A stretch of DNA of 64,000 nucleotides from Mucilaginibacter ginkgonis (lineage in GTDB: Bacteria; Bacteroidota; Bacteroidia; Sphingobacteriales; Sphingobacteriaceae). Position numbers and translations under genes: made by a program. The notes under the pieces are model-generated. The model was not told the DNA's origin, searched no databases, and saw only the letters and a list, made by a program, of their open reading frames with translations. This document shows, piece by piece, positions 26,258 to 35,005 of the stretch (the stretch's first letter is position 1; every line of letters begins with the position of its first letter). The stretch covers positions 558,001 to 622,000 of the forward strand of contig NZ_CP066775.1 in assembly GCF_009754905.2 (NCBI RefSeq), read 5' to 3'.

Positions 26258-28237
26258 ATGTCTATGAAAACCCCGTTTAAATATATCCTGACACTTTGTA
26301 TTGCCTTAATTAGCGCTGTTACGCTTTCGTCTTATTTCAATGACGCGCACAACCGCTATACCTTTAAATTTCCGTATAAGCAGGCGGGTTTAACGCGGGA
26401 ACAAGCAGCTGCTCACTTGCTAAGTCGGTTTACTTACGGGCCAACACCGGGCGAGGTACAAGCGGTTGCAAAACAAGGATTGGAAAACTGGTTTCAACAG
26501 CAATTGGATGCCAAGTTACCTGATGATTCTCTTAACAATCTATTGAGAAACTACGACGCATTGCAGTTTACCAACTCGCAGGTTGCAGAACAATTCCCTA
26601 AACCCGCGCAGGTGCTTAGAATGGCTGTGCGCGATAGCGCTATCAACAAAGATTCTTTACGCTCTGACAGGAAGGAGTACAAAGACCGCATACAGGCCTA
26701 CATGAAACAAAACGGCCTGCGCCCCGAGCAGGAACTGTTCAGGCAATTCATCAATCAAAAGATATTAAGGGCAGCCTACAGCAATAACCAGCTGCAGGAG
26801 GTGATGACCAGCTTTTGGTTTAACCACTTTAACGTGTCTATCACCAAAAACGATTGTGCGCAATTTATTCCTGCCTATGAGCGAGATGTCATCAGGCCGA
26901 ATGCTTTGGGTAAATTTGGCGATCTGTTGCTGGCTACTGCTAAGTCGCCGGCTATGCTGTACTATTTAGACAATTTTAATAGTAGCGGCACGCCGGCAAA
27001 CCCGGCAAGGGCAGCCGCGGCGGCTAATGCTGTGCGCCAGAATGTGATACGTAACCTGCAGAACAATATGCAGGATACCACAAGGGCGATGGCAGCCATA
27101 AACAAAGCAAACCAGGCGCGTAAAACGCAGGGGCTGAATGAAAATTATGCCCGCGAGGTGATGGAGCTCCATACCCTTGGGGTTGATGGCGGCTACACGC
27201 AGCAGGACGTTACTAACGCGGCAAAGGTATTAACCGGGTGGACAATATATCCTATAGGCACGTACGGTAACGCTGTACAAAATTTGCTTAGCCGTTTTAC
27301 GCCTGAACAATTAGCAGCGCGGGGTTTTGTTCATGAAGGCGACTTCATGTTCAACCCTAACCGTCATGAAAGTGCAGAGGTAACTGTGCTTGGAAAAACA
27401 TACGGCCCTAACGGCGGTTACCCCGATGGTGTAGATATGCTGGAAATGTTGGCACATAAAGAGGCTACCGCGAAATTTATAAGTAAGAAACTGGCAACAC
27501 GTTTTGTGAGTGATAATCCGCCGCAAAAACTGATAGATAAAATGGCCAAAACCTTCCTGACTCAGGATGGCGACATAAAGCAGGTATTGATCACGATGGT
27601 TTCATCGCCGGAGTTTTGGAGTGCTGCGTCTGTGCGCGAGAAAACAAAATCGCCTATGGAGCTGACCATCGGAGCGGTAAGGGCATTAAATGCTAACATA
27701 AAGCAGCCTTACCAGTTGTTCAATTGGATCAATAAGATGGGCGAAAAGATGTATTACTACATCGCGCCAACCGGTTTCCCGGATAGGGGCCAATACTGGA
27801 TAAATACAGGCGCATTATTAAACCGCATGAATTTTGGTTTGGCCATCGCATCAGGCCGCATCCCCGGTGTAACTGTTAATCTGGCGGCGCTGAATCAGAA
27901 CCATGAGCCGGAAAGCGCGCAGGCCGCTTTGACCATATATGGTAAAATGCTGTTGCCAGGCCGGGACCTGACGCAAACGGTAAAACGTTTGACACCAATG
28001 CTTACAGACCCCGAGCTGGTGAACAAAGTCAGCGCCGCAAGCAATAAGACAACGCCTAACACAGATACGAATATCAAGCCTGCCACAGCAATGCAAAGTG
28101 GCAGTGATGCCATGTTAGCACCTCCTAAAACTAAAGATCTCATTTATGCCAAAGCTGTGCTGACACCAACAAGTAACACCATGCTGGCGCAGGTAGTAGG
28201 GGTAATAATTGGTTCGCCGGAGTACCAGCGAAGGTGA
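26258..28237 (+). CDS. DUF1800 domain-containing protein
   Basis: The 659-residue protein has an N-terminal hydrophobic segment (PFKYILTLCIALISAVTLSSY), indicating export. The DUF1800 pattern follows: AAHLLSRFTYGPTPGEV, EVMTSFWFNHFNVS, NENYAREVMELHTLGVDGGYTQQDV and GFVHEGDFMFNPNRHE. DUF1800 proteins are nearly always paired with a downstream DUF1501 protein, as here 67 bases later. The pair is widespread in aerobic heterotrophs and is thought to act together outside the cytoplasm; the reaction is unknown. Two start codons (MSM) are possible, two codons apart. Confidence 0.92.
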   Translation: MSMKTPFKYILTLCIALISAVTLSSYFNDAHNRYTFKFPYKQAGLTREQAAAHLLSRFTYGPTPGEVQAVAKQGLENWFQQQLDAKLPDDSLNNLLRNYDALQFTNSQVAEQFPKPAQVLRMAVRDSAINKDSLRSDRKEYKDRIQAYMKQNGLRPEQELFRQFINQKILRAAYSNNQLQEVMTSFWFNHFNVSITKNDCAQFIPAYERDVIRPNALGKFGDLLLATAKSPAMLYYLDNFNSSGTPANPARAAAAANAVRQNVIRNLQNNMQDTTRAMAAINKANQARKTQGLNENYAREVMELHTLGVDGGYTQQDVTNAAKVLTGWTIYPIGTYGNAVQNLLSRFTPEQLAARGFVHEGDFMFNPNRHESAEVTVLGKTYGPNGGYPDGVDMLEMLAHKEATAKFISKKLATRFVSDNPPQKLIDKMAKTFLTQDGDIKQVLITMVSSPEFWSAASVREKTKSPMELTIGAVRALNANIKQPYQLFNWINKMGEKMYYYIAPTGFPDRGQYWINTGALLNRMNFGLAIASGRIPGVTVNLAALNQNHEPESAQAALTIYGKMLLPGRDLTQTVKRLTPMLTDPELVNKVSAASNKTTPNTDTNIKPATAMQSGSDAMLAPPKTKDLIYAKAVLTPTSNTMLAQVVGVIIGSPEYQRR

Positions 28238-28304
28238 CACACAGCTAACCCCTCTCAAGAGTGGGAGGAAAATATTTTAGAAACCCTATTAAAACAATAT
28301 AGTC

Positions 28305-29576
28305 ATGTTATCAAGAAGAGGATTCATTAAGTCCGGCGGGTTGGCGCTGTTTGGCGTTGGCCTTATGGGTGGCATACCTGGTTTTATCGCAGAAGTTGCA
28401 GCCAGCGTTAAAAATACGCCGATCTATAAGAAGAAAAAAACGCTGGTTTGCATTTTCCAGCGTGGGGCAATGGATGGATTGATGGCGGTAACACCGTTTA
28501 CAGACCAGTATTTAAAAGCGGCAAGGCCAACGTTATTCATGTCCGCGGCAAAGGCGGGGAGCGGGCAATCGCTGATAGACCTCGACGGTAAGTTTGGACT
28601 GCACCCATCCATGAAAGCCTTTGAGCCCATGTTTCGCGACAAGCGCCTTGCAATAGTACATGGCATTGGTTCGCCAAATAATACCCGTTCGCACTTTGCT
28701 GCGCAAGACTATATGGAATCGGGCACGCCTTTTAACAAAGGCACGGCAAGCGGGTGGTTAAACAGGGCAGTGGGCTTGCTAGGTCACGATGCAATGACGC
28801 CCTTTACGGCTGTGAGCATCACATCGGCATTGCCGAGATCATTATATGGCGACAACCCGTCTGTAGCGATCAACAATCTGGACGATTTTACAATCCAAAT
28901 GCGAGGCAACCAACAGGGCGCCAGCATGGCTGCAAAAAGCTTTGAAGACCTTTACGACCAAACTTCTTCGGGCCTGTTAAAGGACACAGGTAAGGAAAGC
29001 TTTGATGCCATGAAGATGCTGCAAAAAACAGATGTAAAAAATTACCGCCCGGCTAATGGTGTGGTTTACCCAAACACGGCTTTGGGCAACTCACTAAAAC
29101 AGATCGCTCAGCTAATCAAAATGGATGTCGGCCTCGAAGTTGCGTTTGCAGAATCGAACGGTTGGGATACACATTTTAATCAGGGGACAGACACCGGTAT
29201 TTTTGCCCGCAACGTTGCCGACCTGAGCAATAGCATGATGGCTTTTTGGAACGATCTGGAAACGCATCAGGATGATGTTACCATAATGACCATGACAGAG
29301 TTTGGTCGCACTGTTCACCAGAACGGAACAGGTGGCACAGACCATGGCCGTGCTTCTTGCAACTTTATCTTGAGCAATAATATAGCAGGCGGTATGGTTT
29401 ATGGCGACGTAAAACCGATGTCTGCAGAAAACCTCGAAGATGGCCGCGACTTGCCTGTAACTACAGATTTCCGCAGTGTATTTAGCAATATTGCAGATAA
29501 GCAGTTGCTCATCAGCAATAACAAAGTGCTCTTCCCGGACTGGAACGGTACACCTTTGAACCTGATGCGCGCTTAG
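28305..29576 (+). CDS. DUF1501 domain-containing Tat-type protein
   Basis: The 423-residue protein starts with a twin-arginine signal (MLSRRGFIKSGGLALFGVGLMGG), so it is probably exported folded. The domain begins LVCIFQRGAMDGLMAV and has the sulfatase-like signatures HPSMKAFEPMF, SHFAAQDYMESG, VAFAESNGWDTHFNQG and MTEFGRTVHQNGTGGTDHGRA. DUF1501 belongs to the alkaline-phosphatase/sulfatase superfamily. It is cotranscribed with the upstream DUF1800 gene, judging from the 67-base gap. Confidence 0.92.
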   Translation: MLSRRGFIKSGGLALFGVGLMGGIPGFIAEVAASVKNTPIYKKKKTLVCIFQRGAMDGLMAVTPFTDQYLKAARPTLFMSAAKAGSGQSLIDLDGKFGLHPSMKAFEPMFRDKRLAIVHGIGSPNNTRSHFAAQDYMESGTPFNKGTASGWLNRAVGLLGHDAMTPFTAVSITSALPRSLYGDNPSVAINNLDDFTIQMRGNQQGASMAAKSFEDLYDQTSSGLLKDTGKESFDAMKMLQKTDVKNYRPANGVVYPNTALGNSLKQIAQLIKMDVGLEVAFAESNGWDTHFNQGTDTGIFARNVADLSNSMMAFWNDLETHQDDVTIMTMTEFGRTVHQNGTGGTDHGRASCNFILSNNIAGGMVYGDVKPMSAENLEDGRDLPVTTDFRSVFSNIADKQLLISNNKVLFPDWNGTPLNLMRA

Positions 29577-29742
29577 AGTTAGGGGAATACCTCAACGCTT
29601 AAACTACGGTTAATTTTCAATATCTGCAGTTAGTATGCAACCGTTCCCGCGGCTTTGCGTATATAACCTTAGTAATGATTAACCATTAGTTGGAAGGCTT
29701 GCCATTTTGTTCAATCACAAACAAAAATGACACAAAAAGGGT

Positions 29743-29759
29743 CTTATCGTCACGATAAG
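29743..29759. promoter_or_regulatory. Palindrome upstream of the hybrid histidine kinase
   Basis: CTTATCG-TCA-CGATAAG is a perfect 7-bp inverted repeat 65 bases ahead of the start codon, in an AT-rich gap. It looks like a regulator-binding site; no regulator is known for it. Confidence 0.45.
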
Positions 29760-29823
29760 TGTTTGTATACGCACTTTCTCTTGTTTATCATTGCGCTTAT
29801 TCTGTCTTGACCCCTTTTAAAGA

Positions 29824-32145
29824 ATGGAAGAACGTAACCTGTTAAGTGAAGACCTGAGTACCGGATATTGGATATGGGACATGAAAGGAGACACTCCTTT
29901 TGACGACCCGGGCTTGTTAGCGCAACTGGGTTACCCGTCTGATGCACTTCTTAACCAGCCATTTTCAGCAGGGAAACTTGTAGACGAAGACCGTATAAAG
30001 TTTCATGAAAAGATAAGTGAACACATTGCCGCCAAAGGTTCAAAACCCTTTGTGCAAGAGGTGAGGTTCAGATTCCCTGATAAGATAAAATACTTCATGT
30101 TTACAGGCGGCATTACCAAGCTAGATGCGCTGAACCAGCCAAAGCTAATGAACGGTATTTTTATGGATACCACGCCGCGTAAAGAACTGCACCGCGATTT
30201 TTTGGTGATGAAAGATTTTCTGGACAAAACTAATGAGGTGGCGCGCGTTGGTGGCTGGGAATTGGACATGGCTACAGAGAAGGTGACCTGGTCACCGGTT
30301 ACTAAAAAAATATTTGGCGTTGGGATGGATTATGTGCCTGTACGGGGCAGCGCGTCAACGTTTTTTAAAGAAGGCAAAGACCGCGATACGTTAGTAGCCG
30401 CTTTTCATGACGCTGTAGGTAAAAACATTCCGTATGATCTGGAATTGCAGATCGTGAACGCCCAGGGCAAAGAGGTCTGGACACGCACTATCGGCCAGCC
30501 CGAGTTTGAGAATGGTGTTTGCGTAAGACTTTACGGTGTGTTCCAGGATATCACCGAGCGGAAGAAACACGAAGAAGAGGCCCTGATGAAGAAAGACCTG
30601 ATGGAAAAATTCATCAGTTCTGCGCCGGTCTCTATCGCCATGTTCGATACCAACATGAACTACATCGCAGCCAGCCAGATATGGATGGCCTCTTATAACA
30701 TCGATGTAAATTCTATCATTGGCAAAAGCCATTTCGAGGTTTTCTCTGAAATACCCGATGAGTGGCGCGACTATCTTAAGCGATGCCTGAACGGTGAAAG
30801 CTTCACCAAAGAAAAAGATCATTTTGTACGTCGCGATGGGAAGGAAGAATGGATACGCTGGGACATTCGTCCATGGTATGAAAGCGCTGATAAAATTGGC
30901 GGTGTTATTATGTTTACCGAGCTGATCACCGACAGGGTGCTGGCCCAGCAGGAACTGATCAAAGCCAAAGAGGAAGCAGAAGAGGCAGTGATTGCTAAAT
31001 CGAGGTTCCTGTCTGTTATGAGCCACGAGATACGTACACCAATGAACGCGGTTATCGGCTTTACAGAAATATTGTTAGAAAACCCTCGCGAAGATCAGTT
31101 AGAAAGCCTGCGCCCGCTTAAGTTTTCTGCGGATAACCTGATGGTGATCATTAATGACATTCTTAGTCTTAGCAAGCTGGAAGAAGGTATGGTGAGCTTC
31201 GAGGAGGTGCCTTTTAGCCCTGCAGAGCTTGTACAGAACATCTACTTGTCTAATAAACAATTTGCTATCACCAAAAAGATCGGTTTAAACGTAAGCGCCG
31301 ATACCATGGCGGATGTAAAAGTTTTAGGCGACCCTGTGCGATTAGGGCAGATCATTATCAACCTGGTAAACAATGCTATTAAGTTTACTAAACAAGGCGC
31401 GGTAACTATTACGCTTAAAAAGGTTGACGATAAGCCTGATACTACGTCGGTTTATTTTGAGGTTTCTGATACAGGTATCGGTATACCAGATGACAAGCAG
31501 GATTATATATTCGAAATATTTACCCAGGCCAGCAGCTCTACAACCCGACACTTTGGTGGCACGGGCTTAGGTCTCGCTATTTGTAAACGCCTGGTGGAGC
31601 TAATGGGCGGCAATATAAAGGTTCGCAGTAAAATGGGCGAAGGCTCGGCATTCTCATTCGTTTTGAAAATGAAGAAGGTTGAAGCCGAAGCGCCTGTTGT
31701 AAAGGCGGAGCCTAAGCAAGTTTTCCAGGGCGACGCCATGTCATTAAAAGGTGTTTCTCTTTTAATCGCGGAAGATAATCCGCTGAATGTTTTGCTGTTG
31801 AAAAAATATCTGGCGCAGTGGGGTGTCGAATGCGAGGTGGCGGAGAATGGCCAAATGGCTATCGATATGATGCGCAACCTTATTTTTGATATTGTGTTGA
31901 TGGACTTGCAGATGCCCGAAATGGATGGGTATGAGGCAACAAAAGCGATACGGGAACTGAACGGCGACTATTATAAAACTGTGCCCATCATTGCCTTAAC
32001 CGCGTCGATGATAGACGACATTAAGCAAAAAACTGCCGAGGCCGGCATGAACGACTGCGTGGGCAAGCCATTCAACTATATTGACCTTTACGATAAGATC
32101 ACTTACTACGTGCAAAAATCAAGAGGTTTGCTTGCCGCCGGTTAA
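29824..32145 (+). CDS. PAS-domain hybrid histidine kinase with receiver domain
   Basis: The 773-residue protein has no membrane helices, so it senses a cytoplasmic signal. Three PAS-like domains (about 10-125, 135-255 and 260-380) lead through a coiled coil to HisKA with SHEIRTPMNAVIGFTE (His401). HATPase_c follows, with the N box LVNNAIKF, G1 DTGIGIPD and G2 GGTGLGLAI. A C-terminal receiver domain has the phospho-acceptor Asp694 in VLMDLQMPEMDG. The receiver ends the protein, so output needs a histidine phosphotransfer protein or intramolecular regulation. No cognate regulator is adjacent. Confidence 0.94.
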   Translation: MEERNLLSEDLSTGYWIWDMKGDTPFDDPGLLAQLGYPSDALLNQPFSAGKLVDEDRIKFHEKISEHIAAKGSKPFVQEVRFRFPDKIKYFMFTGGITKLDALNQPKLMNGIFMDTTPRKELHRDFLVMKDFLDKTNEVARVGGWELDMATEKVTWSPVTKKIFGVGMDYVPVRGSASTFFKEGKDRDTLVAAFHDAVGKNIPYDLELQIVNAQGKEVWTRTIGQPEFENGVCVRLYGVFQDITERKKHEEEALMKKDLMEKFISSAPVSIAMFDTNMNYIAASQIWMASYNIDVNSIIGKSHFEVFSEIPDEWRDYLKRCLNGESFTKEKDHFVRRDGKEEWIRWDIRPWYESADKIGGVIMFTELITDRVLAQQELIKAKEEAEEAVIAKSRFLSVMSHEIRTPMNAVIGFTEILLENPREDQLESLRPLKFSADNLMVIINDILSLSKLEEGMVSFEEVPFSPAELVQNIYLSNKQFAITKKIGLNVSADTMADVKVLGDPVRLGQIIINLVNNAIKFTKQGAVTITLKKVDDKPDTTSVYFEVSDTGIGIPDDKQDYIFEIFTQASSSTTRHFGGTGLGLAICKRLVELMGGNIKVRSKMGEGSAFSFVLKMKKVEAEAPVVKAEPKQVFQGDAMSLKGVSLLIAEDNPLNVLLLKKYLAQWGVECEVAENGQMAIDMMRNLIFDIVLMDLQMPEMDGYEATKAIRELNGDYYKTVPIIALTASMIDDIKQKTAEAGMNDCVGKPFNYIDLYDKITYYVQKSRGLLAAG

Positions 32146-33803
32146 GCACCTTCTATAAAATCACCAAGGCGTTTGTATTTCGCGTAGCGGGAAAGGTAAT
32201 GATCTTTGACCTCGTCATTTGGTTGGTAAATTTTATCAAAACCACCACCCATTGCCTGCCTAGCACCTTCAACATTTGGGAAGATGCCTGCAACAACACT
32301 TGCAAACATAGCCGCACCTAAAGCACAGGTATGTTCGTAGCGATGGACTTTAATGGACATTCCTAATACATCGGCCATCATTTGCATTATATAGGGCGAT
32401 TTTTTTGCCACCCCGCCGATGCCAATAATCCCTTTAACCGGCACTCCCTCGGCTATAAACCTGTCAACAATACTTTTAGCACCAAAGCAAGTTGCCTCCG
32501 CCAGCGCACGAAACATCCGTGGCGCGTCTGTACCCAGATCGAGGCCCGTAACTGCACCCTTAACCAATGGGTTAGCATCAGGTGTGCGGCGGCCATTAAG
32601 CCATTCTATCGCTAACTCGTCGTCATCGGCCAGCGGTAGCTGTGCCGCCGTGGCGCTTAGTTCATTTAATATCTTCCCTTCCAATTCGTCCCGCAATTGT
32701 GAAGCAAGTTCCGCACTGATTAATTTGGTTCGCGGCAGCAGTTGGTCAATAGGCCACGAGATCAAATTTTTAAACCAGGCATAAACATCACCAAAGGCTG
32801 ATTGCCCTGCCTCGAGGCCTATCATGCCCGGAATGATGGAGCCATTTACTTGTCCGCAAATTCCTGCAACAGGTTCGGCTTTGATCTCATCGACCGGGAT
32901 CACCAGCATGTCGCAGGTTGAGGTGCCCATTACCTTGCTTAAATAATATGGCTCAATTTCTCCGCCAACCGCGCCCATGTGCGCGTCTATGGCGCCAATA
33001 CCTATCAGTACATCGGTAGGCAGGCCCAGCTTGTCAGCCCATTCAGTGCTGATGGTTCCGGCAGCTTTATCGGCGGTGTAAGTATCTTTAGCAAACGTGG
33101 CATAAACCTTATCCAGTTTCGGATCAAGTGACATAAAGAATTCTTTGGGCGGTAACCCGTCAAACTCTTCGGCCCATAAACCTTTGTGGCCGGCCGCGCA
33201 TCGGTTGCGTTTTATGTCATTAGCATTCGTACCGCCGGTCAGCAAAAACGGCATCCAGTCGGTATGTTCAAGCCAGGTATATAACTTGTCGGCAACGGCC
33301 TCGTCATTATTCATGACGTGCATCAGTTTAGCCCAAAACCACTCTGACGAGTAAATGCCACCGATATATTTTAAATAATCAGCGTCATAGTCCTTCGCGT
33401 GCCCGTTTATCTTAGCTGCTTCCTCAACCGCGGCGTGGTCTTTCCACAAGATGAACATCGCATCAGGGTTTTCCTCAAAGCCAGGCAGCAAGGCTAAGGG
33501 TGTGCCGCTTATATCTACCGCGACAGGCGTAGAGCCCGTCGCATCTATGGAAATAGCTTTAATTTTCGCGGCTACGTTGGGCCCGGCTTGTTTTACGCAA
33601 TTGATAATTGTGGTTTCCAAACCTTCAATGTAGTCTAACGGATGCTGACGGAATTGGCTAGCGCGGGCATCGCAATACAATCCTTTTTGCCAGCGCGGAT
33701 AATTAAAAACGGAAGAAGCCATCTCACTGCCATCCTCGGCATTGATAATTACTGTGCGTACCGAGTCGGTGCCATAATCTACCCCGATCACATATTGTTC
33801 CAT
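32142..33803 (-). CDS. araB: Ribulokinase (araB)
   Basis: The 553-residue FGGY-family kinase starts YVIGVDYGTDSVRTVIINAEDG, as L-ribulokinases do. It has the substrate region DATGSTPVAVDISG, a catalytic-site motif (AIDAHMGAVGGEI) and the FGGY-C end GIIGIGGVAKKSPYIMQMMADVLG. It phosphorylates L-ribulose to L-ribulose 5-phosphate in L-arabinose breakdown. The usual partners araA and araD are not in the window. It is convergent with the hybrid kinase gene and overlaps it by four bases. A sodium/solute symporter of the type that often carries sugars is encoded divergently upstream, beyond one lipoprotein gene. Confidence 0.93.
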   Translation of the reverse strand: MEQYVIGVDYGTDSVRTVIINAEDGSEMASSVFNYPRWQKGLYCDARASQFRQHPLDYIEGLETTIINCVKQAGPNVAAKIKAISIDATGSTPVAVDISGTPLALLPGFEENPDAMFILWKDHAAVEEAAKINGHAKDYDADYLKYIGGIYSSEWFWAKLMHVMNNDEAVADKLYTWLEHTDWMPFLLTGGTNANDIKRNRCAAGHKGLWAEEFDGLPPKEFFMSLDPKLDKVYATFAKDTYTADKAAGTISTEWADKLGLPTDVLIGIGAIDAHMGAVGGEIEPYYLSKVMGTSTCDMLVIPVDEIKAEPVAGICGQVNGSIIPGMIGLEAGQSAFGDVYAWFKNLISWPIDQLLPRTKLISAELASQLRDELEGKILNELSATAAQLPLADDDELAIEWLNGRRTPDANPLVKGAVTGLDLGTDAPRMFRALAEATCFGAKSIVDRFIAEGVPVKGIIGIGGVAKKSPYIMQMMADVLGMSIKVHRYEHTCALGAAMFASVVAGIFPNVEGARQAMGGGFDKIYQPNDEVKDHYLSRYAKYKRLGDFIEGA

Positions 33804-33886
33804 TGCTTCTTAAATTGCGTTAAGCGATTATAGGGAATTTAAATATACAAAAGCGCTGTCCCCTTATTTTATTGGTTGCGATAAGA

Positions 33887-33894
33887 TATATTTG
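33887..33894 (+). promoter_or_regulatory. Possible -7 box of the lipoprotein gene
   Basis: TATATTTG matches TAnnTTTG exactly and lies 15 bases before the ATG at 33910. The -33 region is weak (TTAT instead of TTTG). Confidence 0.45.
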
Positions 33895-33909
33895 TTCTTA
33901 ACCTAAAAC

Positions 33910-34899
33910 ATGACAATACCTTATCGCTACTTCAAAACTGCCTTGCTAATCATCGCATCAGGCTACCTTTATTCTTGCAACTCTTCATCCCCTGCGCCGG
34001 GCATTTATAAAGACGCCGGCATTCCTTCTGCAAAACGTAATGAATTTCATAATCTAACTGATAGTTTATTCGCCTTCCTGAAAGCGGGTAGGGAGGGCGC
34101 TATTGAAAGTATGATCTCGCGCGATCTGATGGACAATAACGCCAACAAACGAACGCGTGAGTTGGTCGCCAATCAATTGAAAGCGAATAAATATTCGCTG
34201 TTTGATGATTATTACATTGTCCCCAAACCCGGCGATGACAAATTCTTAAATGCTAAGGCCGATAGTCTGGGTTTGCGCCTGGATTCCGTCGCCAGGGAAA
34301 CTTACATCGCCCTTTATATTCCGAAAGAAAGTGCCAATCAAAAAATGATAAGCCTGGTTTATGGTAAGTTTAACTATGGATGGCGGCTGGATAAGATAGA
34401 ATTGGCGCCATACACCAAAAACGGCAGGGCTGCCAAAGAGCTCTTTGACAGGGCCAGATCGCAGTATGCACGCGGCTACTTGGTTGACGCTGTTAACAGT
34501 ATGACGGGCGCAATCGAATGCGCTACACCAAGCGAAGAACTACTACCGCCCGATCACTCAAAAACATCCGCGCTTTATGGCATCATCGTTAACCAGGCTA
34601 ACGATAAGTACAAATTTCCGCTTGTACTTAATAATGTGCCCGGCAAACCTGTCATTTTTAGAATAGGCACCATAGAAATGAAGGACGGTACTTATCCAAC
34701 AATTTCCTACTTATCAAAGATCAGCATTAAAGACACCGCCGCCGTAAGGGAGCAAAATAATGCCGTGAAAAAAATAATAGGTAATGTGTTGAAGGGCATA
34801 GATAAAGACAAAAAATACTTGGTCTACTACATCTACAACGAAAAGCCAAACAGTTACACCAACTCTTACAGCTTCGACATCACAGATAAGTTGCAGTAA
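33910..34899 (+). CDS. Lipoprotein of unknown function
   Basis: The 329-residue product has a lipoprotein signal (ALLIIASGYLYSCNSSSP, lipid Cys about residue 23). A mixed alpha/beta part has AFLKAGREGAIESMISRDLMDNN and a middle repeat-like FDRARSQYARGYLVDAVNSMTGAIECA that could form TPR-like helices. The C-terminal half is beta-rich. I do not recognise a family. The symporter gene follows 106 bases downstream in the same direction. Confidence 0.72.
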   Translation: MTIPYRYFKTALLIIASGYLYSCNSSSPAPGIYKDAGIPSAKRNEFHNLTDSLFAFLKAGREGAIESMISRDLMDNNANKRTRELVANQLKANKYSLFDDYYIVPKPGDDKFLNAKADSLGLRLDSVARETYIALYIPKESANQKMISLVYGKFNYGWRLDKIELAPYTKNGRAAKELFDRARSQYARGYLVDAVNSMTGAIECATPSEELLPPDHSKTSALYGIIVNQANDKYKFPLVLNNVPGKPVIFRIGTIEMKDGTYPTISYLSKISIKDTAAVREQNNAVKKIIGNVLKGIDKDKKYLVYYIYNEKPNSYTNSYSFDITDKLQ

Positions 34900-35005
34900 G
34901 CTTTGCTGACAGATTATTGGTACCGTCATTGCTAAAGCGGCATTATATCGGTATAATTGTTTGCCGGACTCGCCGGCCCAATTCAACCAGTTATAATTTA
35001 TACTA

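Noticed and set aside
30391..31026. 211-codon minus-strand frame inside the hybrid histidine kinase
   Set aside because: It overlaps a well-supported kinase over PAS and HisKA domains; no domain is recognisable in the opposite frame.
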